From Paraconiothyrium sp. Pb-2020 (lineage: Eukaryota; Ascomycota; Dothideomycetes; Pleosporales; Didymosphaeriaceae), in assembly GCA_022419385.1 (NCBI GenBank), contig JAJUBI010000007.1:3257768-3321767 (forward strand): a DNA stretch of 64,000 bases, read 5' to 3'. Numbering within the stretch: position 1 is the first letter of the stretch; every line of letters begins with the position of its first letter. The position numbers were made by a program, and so were the translations under genes. The notes beneath the pieces are model-generated. The model saw only the letters and a list, made by a program, of their open reading frames with translations. It searched no databases and was not told where the DNA came from. This document shows positions 43,819-56,218 of this stretch, in pieces.

Positions 43819-44770
43819 AGGGGTACATCGGCGCCATAGGCAGATCTAGTCGAGTTTGTAATTCAGTGTTACAGTTGTCTTCGTTCGAGGTCTCTACAAT
43901 GAAAAGGCTGCCGCCGTGCCTTTCTTGTCGCTTCTCTGCTAGATATCGTGAGTTGCTGGCGTCACCGCGGACCATGCGAGAAGCACCTGGTAGTATGTCG
44001 AGGTTGAGGTCGACGCCACGGCGACCGGATCGACTCGAGACGCAATCGGACAAAACCAGCGAAAAATCAAGATTGCGAAAAAGCTCGTGGATGATGTTTC
44101 CGTGTATAGACGTACCACATTATGGGATGCTAGTCATGAGAGCTTCTAGGATAAATGCCTCGACGGCAGGCACGGTTCTCTGAGCACTGTCCATGCTGGG
44201 TTGCAGCTGCCTGTTTGCCGTCCCGCCTACCGTTTGCATGGTAGTAGGTGCACTGCGTAGTCAGTCGGGGCGACCTTGCCATCTCTATCCATGACGATGC
44301 TCTTCTGCGTTGATACCAACCTCCATGATATTATAGCTCTGCTCGCTCATGGTATCATGGGGACACACCCTCGAGTGCCTACGCCGGGCAATGGCAATTT
44401 CATTGGCCTATGCCATACACACATACTGGCTCTTCGGCCTACTGTCGGCCTCCCAGCTCTCTCGCGCCCACCTGCTTGTACATCGCGCTCCTGCACAGCG
44501 CAACCCAGTTACGGTTCACCGAGGAATTCCTCCGTGAAGGGCGGAAAGTGGACTTGCGGACCCCGCGCACACAATCCTCTCAGTCCCATCGTGCGAGCGG
44601 CGCAGGTAACGCTCCTTCACCACGATTTTAAAGTGGGTACCCGGCCGCACCGCAGACTATATAGCTTCGTAGGCCGTCTGTCCAGTTCACTCTCATCGAA
44701 CAAGGCCCAGCTCTTAACCCAACTCCGATCTTCTTCGACAAGCCGCCATCGCCTCCACCACCAATACGAC
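43819..44770. other. Intergenic with TATA-like element
   Basis: A 167-codon frame (44276-44779) runs into the next gene in another frame and is not accepted. TATATAG at 44658-44664, about 110 bp before the next ATG, may be its TATA box. Confidence 0.45.
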
Positions 44771-46318
44771 ATGGCGTAAGCAAGTTCTTCCAAGCATTGG
44801 GCATTCGACTGACATAGATCGCAGTGACCACATCAAGACCGAGTTGCCCGACATGCAACTCGAGCAACCAGTTCCAGAGGTGGCCGAAAGGCTCGAGATG
44901 CCCGCTCAGCCGCATCGCAACAGGACGATGCTGAGACCTGCTCCGCTTAAGCTCGAGGGTACCGGTTTTGATGGACACCCTCGCATTAGGTGTGTAGTGT
45001 TTTTCTTGGCCTCACAGAGCTTTGACTGACAGAGTGCAGCCCTCTTCCCCCGACTCCGCAGCACCCGACCGTACGCAAGCGTAAGAACCCACCGACGCTC
45101 GTTGAGAGACGACAGCCCTGCCTCCAGCAGAAGGAACAGCCAGCTATCGAGCAGCGCTCTCCCGTCACTCCATCAGCCAAGCGGGTTCGTGGCAGCAAGC
45201 GTGCCGGTCCCAATGATCTCGAAATCACTATGAACGATCAAGGCGGGAGCAACAAGGGGATGTCCTTCCCATTCATGGAGCTACCGGGCGGTATGTATCT
45301 TCGTCTCTCGGTTTCCGAATTCTACTGACGAGTAGCAGAGATCCGCAACATGATCTATGGCTACTGTGTCGACATGTCTACGAGGCAAGCGCTCGTCGTC
45401 CACTTGCCTAAGACGGGTACGCTTCGCTCAAGCACCCGACGGGTCCGATCGGCCCCGGGTAAGTATCGCGAATTAGAGTACACGGACAAGAAGACAAGGG
45501 GAAAGCAAGATCCGGTCGAAGTCGAGGAGGCTCCACCTAAGGAGAGGGTCCCGAGGGAGTCCAATCGTCCGTTCGTGGGGCTAACACAGGTCTGCCAGCA
45601 GATTCGCAAGGAGTTCTACCCCTTCTACATCGGCAGGCAGGAGATCGGCATGGATCTGACCAACACCTCAAAGTACATTGAGACGTTCTTCAACCCGCAT
45701 GTTCCCTTCACCTACGCGGACTCTGTCGACCCGAAGGCCAGGAACATGCCCTTCCGTGGCAACATCACCATTGCGGTGGCAGACAAGATTTTGGCCGTTG
45801 AGAAGATGATTGGTTGGATCGACGTACTCCCGCTTTTGAATACGTGGGCCAACTCCGCTCACATCGAGGCTGGCTTTGGTCGTTACTCTAGCAGGGCGTA
45901 CCATCCTCAAACAGATGGCGAGGCCAAGGATATGTGGGTGCTTCTTTTGGGGGCTGTTATCGGTAATACATGCTGACTTGCGTCTAGGTACCGTCTCTAT
46001 GGTCGCAAGGTGCTCATGGACCGCTCTTGCACTGAGATGAACAAGTTGTGGCGCGTCGTCCTACGCAATCGCCAACTGGCCGCTGTCCGCGTCCATCGTC
46101 AGCCGGGGCCATACCCGAAGCCATACTTCCATCTCATCTGGAAATATGAGCATCGCGCGTCCTGGATGACGAGCAAGCACTCCTCTGTCCCTGGCACTGT
46201 GGATGCTCGCGCTACGCCTGGAAGCTGGCTGTGGAACCTGGGTTTCGATCGCATGGAGCACTTCGACGTCCGGGTCGGTGCCGAGGAGCATCCCGGCGAG
46301 TTCCTCTTCTCCAGCTAG
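44771..46318 (+). CDS. F-box-like protein with basic N-terminal extension (5 exons)
   Basis: Exons 44771-44775, 44825-44989, 45040-45290, 45339-45933 and 45988-46318; introns 49, 50, 48 and 54 bp; 448 residues. The first exon codes for only the Met and part of the next codon. About 150 disordered residues with two basic clusters (RKRKNPP, KRVRGSKRAG), likely nuclear localisation signals, precede the F-box-like motif MELPGEIRNMIYGYC, whose last part is joined across intron 3. The block FVGLTQVCQQIRKEFYPFY is typical of this family. The C-terminal half has no known motif. Related in type, not closely in sequence, to the protein at 22421-23255. Confidence 0.8.
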
Positions 46319-47344
46319 ATCTAGCTGCTGTGTGCATCGCCTTGCTCTGGTTGTCTTCATGGAAAAGTGCTTCAGTCGTATCCCTGGCATTCTTCGCCCA
46401 CGGGAATCACGCCGCGTTAGCCGAGTGTTGAAGACGACCAGAGGCCGACGACGCTGCCTTCTTATGGTTGTTGACGTGGTCGTATCGGCTTTAGGCACGG
46501 TCGACGCGCTGCCTCCGACTTTCTCTCGACAAATATACGGTTCGATCTGTGGAAGTTGGAATCTCTTTGAATATTCTTGCTGAACATAGCGCTTGTATTA
46601 ATTTGGACTGACATTTTGAGCTCGTCTTAGCGATAAACCTCTACGCGTGGCGCTTGGAGCTCTCCCGCGACTCTGGATAGGACAACGAATTGCATATACT
46701 CTTCCGTTTCATTGCCCCCTTGCGCATTATTGATGTTCCCTTGCTCGATTCCCTGTGAACCGGCCTGTGCCCTGGCGTTGCTGACAGTACATTGCAGGCG
46801 TTGAGATAAATCGACATTGAAGCCGATTGGGCCCAAGGTGAGTTGAGCGCCCTCGGATTTCTAAAGTAGGAGGCCAGATTGGCGAAGGGCGCTAGCACAG
46901 CACGCACCCACGCCCCGACAGCGATCCTCGGTGCCTCGCCAACGAGACCGGTCTTCGTTACTGCAACCCAAATCCAACCCCAAGGCGTTGCGATCGCTCA
47001 TCGTCCTGCTGAACCCAGCGATTGGCATCAGATTCGCGACTGCAAGCGACCAGGTGCCGCGGCAATCGTTTGGCACGCGGACACCAATGAAACGGACACT
47101 GCATGACAACACGCCGCCGGCAGCCCCCTCAAGCATTGCCACGCGACGCGTCTACGAATCACCATGGCATCAACAAGGCCCTCACAAACAACGAGCCGCT
47201 CCATCGTACGAGGCCTGCTGTGCTAACGTCAGTCTGAAAACGTCTCAGTGCGGGCGCGCTCCTTGACCGGTGAGGTCATCGACTAGGGTTTGGACCTGTT
47301 GATCGCGTTGCTACCCCAGCCCGTTCTGCCTCCTATACGACATT
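46319..47344. other. Intergenic, no supported gene
   Basis: About 1 kb. Overlapping short frames on both strands near 46630-47270 have no recognisable product. Confidence 0.45.
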
Positions 47345-48698
47345 ATGGAACCACCTCCACGGATGCATTCTCGTTCTTCCCGCTCGGTGCACTCGACGCA
47401 GCATTTCTACGACACCCCATTGCGCTCTGTAAGAGAGCACTGGGACGACATGTCTTCGCGTCCAAAGAGCATGTCCGACTTCCAGTCGCTGCTGGACGCT
47501 TCTGCCCCGCTGAATGGGCAGGGCTTGCCACGAAAGAAACCAAGCATTTCTCTCGCCGCAGGCCTCATGATGACAAACGAGAGCCCCAGGAGCTATAGCA
47601 TTCCAGACACTCCCGCATTGGCACGGCCAGCGTCCGCCGGCAGTCCATGGAGCGAGAACCTGTTCTATGCGTATGCGCAGAAGGTATACACTGCTGTACC
47701 CGACCCCTTTGCTTTTTTTCTTTGCACCTCTTGCGTGGGACGGTCGAGCTGACAGTGCTGGTTCACAGAGCGACTATGCGCAATCCGCACCGTACATCCT
47801 GACTTTCGCCTCCGCCCTCATCGCTGAGCAATGGTGGTCCCTTGTCCAGCGCGAATACCCCGATTCGACGAGGCCCGGCCCGCAACTCTTCATCCTCAAG
47901 GGTGACGACATGCAGGAACAGATACAGGACAACCCTAGGTTCTACGATCTGCGAAACAGCTGGTTCTATACGCCCAGCGACGGTGCAACCGCCCCCATCC
48001 CACTACAAGATTACCGAGGAAACCCCGTCACCGCACCTGCACCTCCTACAGAGAAGGAAGAGAAGACAGACTCCGGCGGATTTGACTTAACGGGTCTCGA
48101 GGCGACGTTGGAGAAGATGACGGCCATGATCACAGAGAACACCAACTCCATCCGCGCCCTTTCCGTAGCGCAGTCCACGGGCCTACAAACTATGCAAGAG
48201 ATCAACGAATCCACCTCTACTCAAATCAAAGCGCTCGCAGATAATCAAGCCGCACTTCAGGCCATTGTCGACCAGAACGCCTCCCACTACATTGCCCTAT
48301 CCAACTCCACCTTCAACACCCAGTCCACCATGCAAAACGTGCTACAATCCAATGCCAAACAGATCGAGGGCTTAGCAGAGGGCCAGAACAAATTGGTAGC
48401 AACCTGCGCGGACATGATGCGTAGCGTTGAGAAGGTCAGCGTTGCAATGAAGGAGGTTGGCTCTGACTCGGCCAGTAATGCGAGCGTCATACGGGAGACG
48501 GAGAAAAGCATTGGCACGATTGTCAATCGCATCCAGCCTCCGCCGCGCAAGCTGAACAGGAGAGTCAAGGGTGTGTGGTATGAGTACGATGATGGATCAG
48601 ACGGTACTTCTCGATTGTCTGTGCCCTCGTCGCCGCGCAAGAGCGTTACAATGCTCGATACGCCACCGAAAAGCCCGTTGAGCGCGAGGACGACATGA
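47345..48698 (+). CDS. Coiled-coil protein of unknown function
   Basis: Exons 47345-47683 and 47769-48698, with an 85-bp intron that has a poly-T tract; 422 residues. A Ser/Arg/Pro-rich N-terminal 110 residues is followed by a compact segment (YAQSAPYILTFASALIAEQWWSLVQ, described by its aromatic WW pair) and then a long helical region, about residues 205-350, with regular polar heptads rich in Gln, Asn and Ser (several Q-S/T-M and N-x-x-x-I steps), likely a coiled coil. The C-terminus is basic and Ser/Pro-rich. No known domain; perhaps a structural or trafficking protein. Confidence 0.7.
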
Positions 48699-49303
48699 CT
48701 GTAATGCAAGACAATGTTGTACGATCACGATAGCGCATGCGTACGGCGTTTTTCTGGGATTCGGGAACAGGTATTGGTCGAATGTTTGTGTATTGTACCA
48801 TAGTAATTCTATTCAAAAGAGATTAGCATTATTATCTCAGCCAGACTCATTTCAGAACTCGAGTGGCCCGCTATTTTTGTGTCGGATTGTGTTTGATTGC
48901 CATGAACCAGAGCTCGGTCTACCGTTGCTCAAAGACATCAGAGAAGTACATCGGGCAACACTCCAACCTATCACTAGCTATACCACGAACAGTTAGGCAG
49001 GTGCCTCGTATCCGAAAGTCCCATTCACTTGTGATGTGCATGCTGCCAACCGCGTTGTTCCACATCCGTGCGAAGCTTCACCAATCCACAAAACCGTTCT
49101 GACGTTCTGACACTCCTTCTGACATCACGGACGAATGCAAACACCCACCCACGCCGCATCACGCACCTCAACCACGACACCAACCGCACAGGTGGAGTCC
49201 TATCGCGCGACAGCACCAGCAACGATGTATATAAACCCCAAGCATCGTCTCACAATATTACCTATCCATCATCTCTACCAACGTTGACCATACCACTCCC
49301 CCC
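48699..49303. other. Intergenic with TATA box
   Basis: TATATAAA at 49228-49235, 69 bp before the SDR start codon, is a good TATA box. No gene otherwise. Confidence 0.5.
49228..49235 (+). promoter_or_regulatory. TATA box of the SDR gene
   Basis: TATATAAA at the usual distance upstream of the ATG at 49304. Confidence 0.5.
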
Positions 49304-50216
49304 ATGCCCAAAACAATCCTCATCACAGGCGCAAACCGCGGCCTCGGCCTCGGCCTCGTAAAACTCTACCTCCTCCTCCCATCCCACACCGTCGTCGCCG
49401 CCGTGCGCGATACCACGGCCGCAAGCAGCGTGGCGCTAGCTTCGCTGCCGACGGCGGCGAACACGTCGCTCGTTACTGTTAAGATTGACGCCACCGTCGA
49501 AGAAGATGCCTTCGCCGCGGTGAAGACGCTGGAGAAGCACGGTGTTAAAAAGTTGGATGTTGTGATTGCGAACGCGGGCGTGAGCTACGTCTGGCCCGCG
49601 CTCAAAGATGTCAAAATCGAAGACAATCAAGGCCACATGGCGCCGAACGTCTACGGCGTGGTGTCCTTGTACCAGGCTACTCGCGCGCTTCTTGAAAAAA
49701 GCGACGGAGAGCCGGCGTTTGTGCTTATGGGGAGTCAGGCGGGGGTTCTGACGTGCGTGCTGCTACCTGTTCTATCCTATCCTTTCCCATCCCCTAGGGG
49801 GACGCTTTTGGAGGCAACTTTCGGACTGCGATGCTGCTCTTTTCATGTTCGATGTGAGCTGACGAAGTTAGGAACTTGCCGCCCGTGACTAACGCTGCGT
49901 ATGGGCCGAGCAAAGCCGCGGCGCACTGGCTCATTGTGAGGATGCATGCTGAGGAGGAGTGGATCAATGCGTTTGTTATTGATCCGGGGTGGGTGCAGAC
50001 GGAGTTGGGGCAGGCGGGGGCGAGGGGGTTGGGGTTTGAGAGTGCGCCTTGTGAGTGTTCATCTGTTGTTCCTGATTGTGGTGTTGTGCTGACTGGGTTG
50101 GGGTAGTGACTGTCGAGGAGAGCTGTAAGGGGATGATGGAGAGGTTGGGGGAGAGTAGTAGGGAGAAGCATGGGGGGAAGATGGTTGTGTGGAGTGGGGA
50201 AGTTAGGGGGTGGTAG
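49304..50216 (+). CDS. Short-chain dehydrogenase, nor-1/sniffer-like
   Basis: Exons 49304-49752, 49872-50050 and 50107-50216, introns 119 and 56 bp; 245 residues. Cofactor motif TGANRGLGLGL at residues about 7-17, NAG at about 90, catalytic Ser in MGSQAG and Y-G-P-S-K. The overall pattern (VVAAVRDTT, IDPGWVQTELG) is that of small cytosolic ketoreductases related to norsolorinic acid ketoreductase and to animal sniffer/carbonyl reductase. It would use NADP(H) on a ketone; the substrate is unknown. Convergent with the NmrA-like gene, the stops being 149 bp apart. Confidence 0.9.
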
Positions 50217-50365
50217 GGGAGAATATCCTCCACGACACTTGACGCCTGCGGTCATGGAAGGTAATGGAAATGTGCGGGTGGGGATGTTTAGAATCGAATG
50301 ACATGCACACACATCGTCAACCATTAATCCCAATCGCCCTAGAGCTTGCTACAACTCAGGGCCAT

Positions 50366-51387
50366 TCACTCCACCACGCTAGCCACCTCAACCGCCCCCC
50401 TAACAACCTCACCCAGCGTCCTCCTCGGCAATCCCAACTCCCCATTCCACACCTTCTGCTCCCTCTCAAAGTCATACCCAACATCTACATCCCCCACAAA
50501 GCTGATCGCCAGCAGCGGGTACGTTGCTTCAAACACGCCCTTCTCAAACCTCTCCTTCTGCGCCTTAATCTCCGGCCCCGAGGCCCTCTCTTCAATCTCA
50601 AACTTCTCCCCCGTCTGTCTCTCCAAAGCCTTAACAATCTCGCGCGGCGTGGTGACAAAGTCAGATAGGAAGATCTGTTTGTTCGCCGTCTTCTCTGGAG
50701 ATTGGAGGATGCGGGCGACTGCAAGACCAGTGTTCGACGATGTTGTGACGCTAAACCGCGAGCAGCCCGAGTCCCAAATCGCAGCCTTTCTCCCCTTGAC
50801 GTCGATGCCGAGGAAGTTTCCGGATGCCGTGGGGGAGAGAGCCCAGTCGAGCCAGGAGCCGCAGGAGATGGATGTATACGTTAGGGCGCCGTTCGAAGAC
50901 TCGGCCTTTTGGATAAGATATCTGTGCAATGGTAGAGCCAGTTAAGATAGAGCGTTCACTGAAGCTTCGACGAAGGTTGTTGACAAACTTACCCGAGCAT
51001 CTTGCCTTTGAGCGCATACACGGGCACCAGCTCCGTTGCGCGAGGATCGAGATTGTTCGTCCCGAACTCGGACGGGATGAGGCGTTTTACGCCTGCGGCG
51101 AGGGCGGCGTCGATGATGCGGAAGGCGAGGTCGTCTTGGGTTACGGCGGTGGTGTTTATAGCGGATACGACGGCGTCTTGGCCGCGGAAGGCTTCTGTGA
51201 GTTCGGAGACGGTGAAGGCATCGGAGACGGTTGTTACGGGGATGCCTTGGGGGAAGGTTGCGGAGGAGCTGGCGCGCGTGAGGATGGTGACGGCGAAGGC
51301 GGATTCGGCGAGGAGCGCGGTGAGGATGGGGCTGCCGACTGAGCCCGTGGCACCCAGGATCATAATGTTTTTCAGTGGAGTTGTCAT
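50366..51387 (-). CDS. NmrA-like/isoflavone-reductase-type NAD(P)-binding protein
   Basis: Exons 51387-50993 and 50921-50366 with a 71-bp intron; 316 residues. Rossmann motif MILGATGSVGSPIL near the N-terminus, then the VVSAINTT and GVKRLIPSEFGTN segments typical of the NmrA/PCBER family (PF05368/PF13460). Members are reductases acting on aromatic substrates or redox-sensing regulators. A TATA-like element (TATATAAG on this strand at 51524-51531) lies about 140 bp upstream. The tail-to-tail SDR may act in the same pathway, but this is only positional. Confidence 0.87.
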
Positions 51388-52045
51388 GTTGTGGACTAGA
51401 GATGGTTTTCAAGTGGAATTGGGGGGTGATGTGTTAGATGTTCAGAATACGTTGGATCAATGGTCAAGAACAGAGTGGAGTTTGAGTGAGCTTGAGCTTC
51501 CTTCAGAGTCTCAGTGGCGCTACTTATATAGATTCTTGCGTTCATGATTTCTCATCGTGACGATGAAGTTGCATTACTGTCTGCGTCGAATGGCTGGTAA
51601 ACGACCAATCACGTTCCGTTACGCTGCTGCAATGCATCGGCCGCCGCTACTGCGACCCCGGTCGATTAATTATCGCAAGCATTTGATTAGTAGATTAACA
51701 TGAACATTCTTACATGGTGGAAGCCAGGCTAACAGATACCGAGTTGTTTATCTACGGCGTCTGCAATAGGGTGGTCGATGACTAATATATACAAGCACTA
51801 CATTTATCAAACAAGCCATGCAATATGCCTGCTGAGCAAGTCTTATTCGCTAGATGATTCGAGAAGTAGCGATATTCGCCCTCAATGCGTTGTCTACCCC
51901 CCAAAATTGTATCCTTAGCATCACCACTCAACACTCGGCAGAACACCATCCAACAAGTCAACACCGAAGCTTTCCCCCACGAACGCTGCCTAACATCACG
52001 TGACCGAAATGCCGAAGGAAGACCCATGTTTGCTTTTCTTATCCA
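51388..52045. other. Intergenic, no supported gene
   Basis: Contains the NmrA-like promoter and nothing else recognisable. Confidence 0.5.
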
Positions 52046-53332
52046 TCATCTGCTCCATCTAGCGCGGCCGACATCAATTCCCCATCTAGCGGACTCTCCA
52101 TCTTCCCACCATCCCATGCTGAATGTCTTGTCGCCAAATATGCCATTTCGATTCGACTTGTCATCCTTGGACCATTCTGGGTCCTTACGGAGGTTGTCTA
52201 CCATCTCCGATCCTGCCAACAAACTCATCTGCGCGGCAATGCTCGCAGGATTCTTCGGCAAAACCTCGCGAACATTCATTGACCAGAAGGATATAGAGAC
52301 GCAAACGGCGATTATGCTGAGCAATACTTGCAGAATTCTAGTTGAGACTTCGTTCTGAGTGATGCGGCTCTTGTTTAGCTGCGTGAACTCGCCGGTGATG
52401 CTGGATGAGACGAAGCTGTCATTGTCCAGACGTGGACTGCGCGCAATGCGGTTGGCTATGTAGGGGTAGATTGACCTCCAGGTTGTTTCCATAGCTGCAG
52501 TCAGTACTGGAGCGTGTTCCTTCTGAGTAAGGTCTCCCGCTGTAAGAGTTGGATTCTGTGCCAACACTGCCGAGAGGAACGGAGGTAAGGAACTGATGTT
52601 GTTGCTGTCGTGAGGCCATAAGCGACTGACCACTTCGATGAGAGCCTCAAAGATCTGGGGCTTCCACATCTGTATTCCGTCCTCATCGTAATTATTCTGA
52701 AGAACGTGAAGTGAGGCTTCGTTGGGGATGGCGGTGATGATTGCCATGGAGGGGACCTCAATCATGATGGAAACATTTAGTCGCTCGATGCCAGCCCGGC
52801 ACGACACTACGCTCATATCATACGACCAGGTATCATTACCTTTGGGTGTCTTTCCATATATGTGAACAACATATGGCAAATCGGCGCCTTCATAAGGGAG
52901 TACAACTGATCCGTAGAATGGTACGCCTTCTTCTATATCATTATGAAAGGGAAATGCTGCATTCCAATGATCTGTCAAGGATTCTTGGTACCCGCACTCT
53001 TGCGGGAGCCGAAATTGGACAATTAATTGGTCGTCTCCAATCTGGTCCGATATCTTATGAAATTGGGAGACGTTCACTTGCCCAGAAGGGGCTACACAAC
53101 AGGACAGCGTTGATCTCCAGGCTGGTATGTTGAGACTCAAGGTAGATTTGGAATTCGTGGGCAACGGGCCGTAATCGTCTAGATGCGGTTCGAGTTCTGG
53201 GAACACCAAATCGCGGTAAGTCCAACGAGCATATAGACTTATTCCATATGGCATGTTATGTAGAATTACGGGACATTCTTGAGGGGACAGGGAAGCATGT
53301 GAGGGACTCCTCCAATTGCGAACGTGGTTACA
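52046..53332 (-). pseudogene. C-terminal half of a DUF3433 membrane protein, 5'-truncated
   Basis: Open frame of about 429 codons without an initiating Met at its true 5' end; it begins just after TTAG at 53333, which could be a splice acceptor, and the first internal ATG is at 53254. The end is typical of the DUF3433 family: EVSTRILQVLLSIIAVCVSIS, EVLPKNPASIAA, SLLAGS and FSMGWW...RWGIDVG. Full-length members have about 1000-1300 residues and several more membrane helices in the N-terminal half, which are missing here; instead a different, broken gene lies upstream. It may be transcribed from the ATG at 53254 as a 402-residue protein, but I regard it as a truncated relic. Confidence 0.7.
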
Positions 53333-53343
53333 CTAAGGAGGCT

Positions 53344-54131
53344 TCACTTTCTCCTGCGAACAGCAAAATCCAAAGTTGACCCACTTCGTGTTCTACCGGC
53401 AAACATCTGGGTGTACGTTCCTTGTGAGCATGACCACGTCCCACCGGAGCATTGAGTGCCCCCAAATCTCCCTTTGCATTGAACTACTTCTGCAACGACT
53501 ACAATCCGTGACGAATGTCTAGAATATCGTGAATCCTGATGGTGCAAGCGGCGTCCTGGGTCCCAACTCGAAACCATCCGTGGTCCGGTCCTTTACCGCC
53601 CTTGGCCGTCCTTTTGCTGGAAGCCAAGGACTTTGCTCTTACACTGCTGCAGATGTGGTTGTTTCCCGCAACCATTTCGTAAGGGCTTTGAGTTTCTCCA
53701 TCGACGAATATGGTCAAAGCTTTGTCCTTATACCATCCATGCTGCCTGAATCCGGGAGACTCATCTGCGAGTCGTGTGTACTGATACTTCTTTGTTTATC
53801 GGAAGGAGTCTTCCATTCTAGCAAGAGAATTGGCCGGGATAAGGTCTGCTTTTGCGCAGTGGAAGGTCAAAATGAAGTTGCCGAAGTCAGGTTGATTTTC
53901 TTCGTCAGAAAAAGAACGCCCATATCCGATGTTATCTTCATCGTCTTCAGTCGAGACTGGATTGGCTGCTAGTTCCACTATAGGGGGATCGCCCGCGGTG
54001 GGATGCTAAAGATGTAGGGCGCTTCCTTCGAGCTCTTCATTCCTCGCCTTCGTATCATATTCCATATCCTGAGGGTGTAACAAGCCGAATAGAAGCAAAA
54101 TTAGTCGGAAGCTGAAAAGAAGTTGCTTCAT
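53344..54131 (-). pseudogene. Relic of a small secreted protein gene with in-frame stops
   Basis: From the ATG at 54131 one frame reads a signal peptide (MKQLLFSFRLILLLFGLL), an acidic region, then TIFVDGETQSPYEMVAG and GWFRVGTQ, but is interrupted by TAG near 54008 and TAA near 53796 and ends in TAG at 53499. The frame one base over continues with a cysteine-rich end (FGGTQCSGGTWSC) and AGRTRSGSTLDFAV to 53344. No GT..AG intron removes the TAA. The stops are one C-to-T change away from Gln codons, which is what RIP produces. I read this as a decayed gene for a secreted, Cys-containing protein of unknown function. Confidence 0.6.
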
Positions 54132-54973
54132 CGTAACTGAGACGAATCTCGATGATGTTATGTAAGGCAGAACGAAAGCTCAGTATAGTCAAAACGCCTT
54201 TCGAACCTCCGATTTACGTTCTATAATCCCTAGCACTTGAAGCCTAGTTACAGTCAATGCAAGACTCCTGGATGCCTTATACGGCCCCCCATTTACTATA
54301 TCGAGAGACGATATGAGGCATTCCATCAGCCTGGTATCCTCGGTGAAGACGTTATTACACTTGCAACAGCATATGCCGTCGGATCTGCTGGCATCGTCTT
54401 CGAGGGGAACTTAATGGTCGGCCTGAGAAGCAACGACCCGAGGGATTTGATTAAGGCGAGCAGTGGAGATGGCTTAGGAACACAGCTGAAGCTCGCAGTG
54501 GAGTAGTAAGGCCGCAACTTTGGGGCGCCTTAGCGAAATGAACGCCAAGCTGATTGGCAGATTTGGCCTTGTCCGATCCAATTGCAATCTTCGATGCTGA
54601 CATCACGTGAGGGCCACCGCTACATGGACAGCACGGTTCGCTTTCTCTACCTCCGTGATCGACAGCCTACCCTGTAAAGAATTTTGAGCATACTATTCTT
54701 GGAGATCAAGTCTTATGCCGGCGACATGAATCTAGACTAGGCTCGGCATTGCTGCCATGGTATTGCAGCCAATGACAGTACGTCCAGCACTACAACACAA
54801 TTTGGACCTAGTGTGACCCGAAAACGTCACGTCTCACGTTGCACTTTCTGTAAATAAGTTACTGGCTTCGACGAGTATATATGGAAGCTACAATGTCGTA
54901 GAAGATAAATTCAAATTTCACACTTGTTCAGGATCATTGATTATCACATTGTCCCCCCGTTGAAGCTCCCACG
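54132..54973. other. Intergenic with TATA-like element
   Basis: An 89-codon frame at 54237-54506 has an equally open opposite strand; not accepted. TATATAT near 54876 may be the TATA box of the next gene. Confidence 0.45.
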
Positions 54974-56218
54974 ATGTTCGCCATTGGCTCACTCCAAGAC
55001 ATTTCCCTCACTGCACTCATCTTCTTCGTAATCTTGACGCATGCGCAGGGCAGCATACCTGTCTATCCGATAACAAATGTCGATCCAGTGGCTGGTACGG
55101 GGTATTTCTCGGATCCATTTCACGTCCCTTATCAGAACAGCAAGGATATCTACATCTCAGGCACAACACACCAGTACCTAGAGTGTAACAATTCTCTTCA
55201 GTCCGAATGTGCCTCTCTACACCGTAATGAATACAACAATAGCCAGTCCTTGATACAAGCTGCAGGTGCCGCGGGCACAACCATCTGCAGTGCTGCTGGG
55301 ATCCACCCGTACCAAACAGGATCCGGCGCCAGTCGCTCATGGGATGCAGTGGTCACGCTCCATGTACAAAATACAACAGACTGCGATGGCATTTCAGGCT
55401 GGAGCGTCATCGTTCACGCGCGCCCACAGAGCAATTCAGCTGTGGAAGTGCCGCCTACGTCCTGGATCGGTGACAAGGTGCTGGTCGGATCCTTCTCGGA
55501 ACGCGTTGATGCCAATTACGACGGCAAGTACTTCCAGACACCAGGCGGAAAGCTCTACCTGGTGTACCAGAAGCAGGTCTCTAAACAACCAAAACGTGAT
55601 GGCGTAGTCGCTTGGCCAATGGACAATCCGACGACCAAGACGCCTGGCAGCAATCCCGCCGTTTTATTGCTTCCGCACGATGACATGAACTCGGAGAACT
55701 ATGTCGCTGGTGATCCTGGGTTCAAGCTCATTGAGACGGGCAACATGAGGGCTGTCAATGGCAAATTCCTCATGGCCTATTCCGTAGGAGCATTCAATCA
55801 CAAGACGTACAAGCTGGGGATCGCTTACTCGGACACTTTCCTTCCAGCCGAAGGCCAACAGTACCGCAAAGTCATGAAGAATAACCCTGACCATCTCTGG
55901 AATTCCCAAAATGAAAAGGAAATCTATTACCTTCTTCAGGCCGATGAGAAACACGATGGCTGGCATTACATCGGCGATCAGGTCTTAGCACCTGGTGTGC
56001 CGACCGTTTCGAAAATCGGTGCTAATGATGGGTGGGTGCTGACGTTTGCCGGATACGACCCACAAGACGCTCCCATGCAGCCTGGTACAAATAAGTTTCT
56101 TGGTAACCATCGCCGGCCGTACTTCATCAACCTTGACGTAAAGGTACCCGTCAGTCCCTCGGTTGAGCAGGCGAACGATACAGAAATGCAGGATTGGATC
56201 ACCCCTGTTCATGGATAA
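54974..56218 (+). CDS. Secreted GH43-like five-bladed propeller protein
   Basis: Intronless, 414 residues. A signal peptide ends near residue 26 (hydrophobic LTALIFFVILTHAQG). The order FSDPFHVPY, IYISGTTHQYLECN, SWDAVVTLHVQ, VDANYDGKYF, KLIETGNM, GKFLMAYSVGA, GWHYIGDQVL and HRRPYFINLDV matches fungal proteins annotated as arabinanase/levansucrase/invertase-like (GH43 clan). The acidic residues in SDPF, NYDGKY and IETGN could be the catalytic set. Several N-glycosylation sites (NNS, NTT). It would act on plant polysaccharide outside the cell; the substrate is unknown and I recognise the fold by pattern only. Confidence 0.6.
   Translation: MFAIGSLQDISLTALIFFVILTHAQGSIPVYPITNVDPVAGTGYFSDPFHVPYQNSKDIYISGTTHQYLECNNSLQSECASLHRNEYNNSQSLIQAAGAAGTTICSAAGIHPYQTGSGASRSWDAVVTLHVQNTTDCDGISGWSVIVHARPQSNSAVEVPPTSWIGDKVLVGSFSERVDANYDGKYFQTPGGKLYLVYQKQVSKQPKRDGVVAWPMDNPTTKTPGSNPAVLLLPHDDMNSENYVAGDPGFKLIETGNMRAVNGKFLMAYSVGAFNHKTYKLGIAYSDTFLPAEGQQYRKVMKNNPDHLWNSQNEKEIYYLLQADEKHDGWHYIGDQVLAPGVPTVSKIGANDGWVLTFAGYDPQDAPMQPGTNKFLGNHRRPYFINLDVKVPVSPSVEQANDTEMQDWITPVHG

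Noticed and set aside
50942..51412. Arg-rich 156-codon frame and neighbouring frames
   Set aside because: Out-of-frame reading of the NmrA-like first exon; extreme Arg/His content is a codon-shift artefact.
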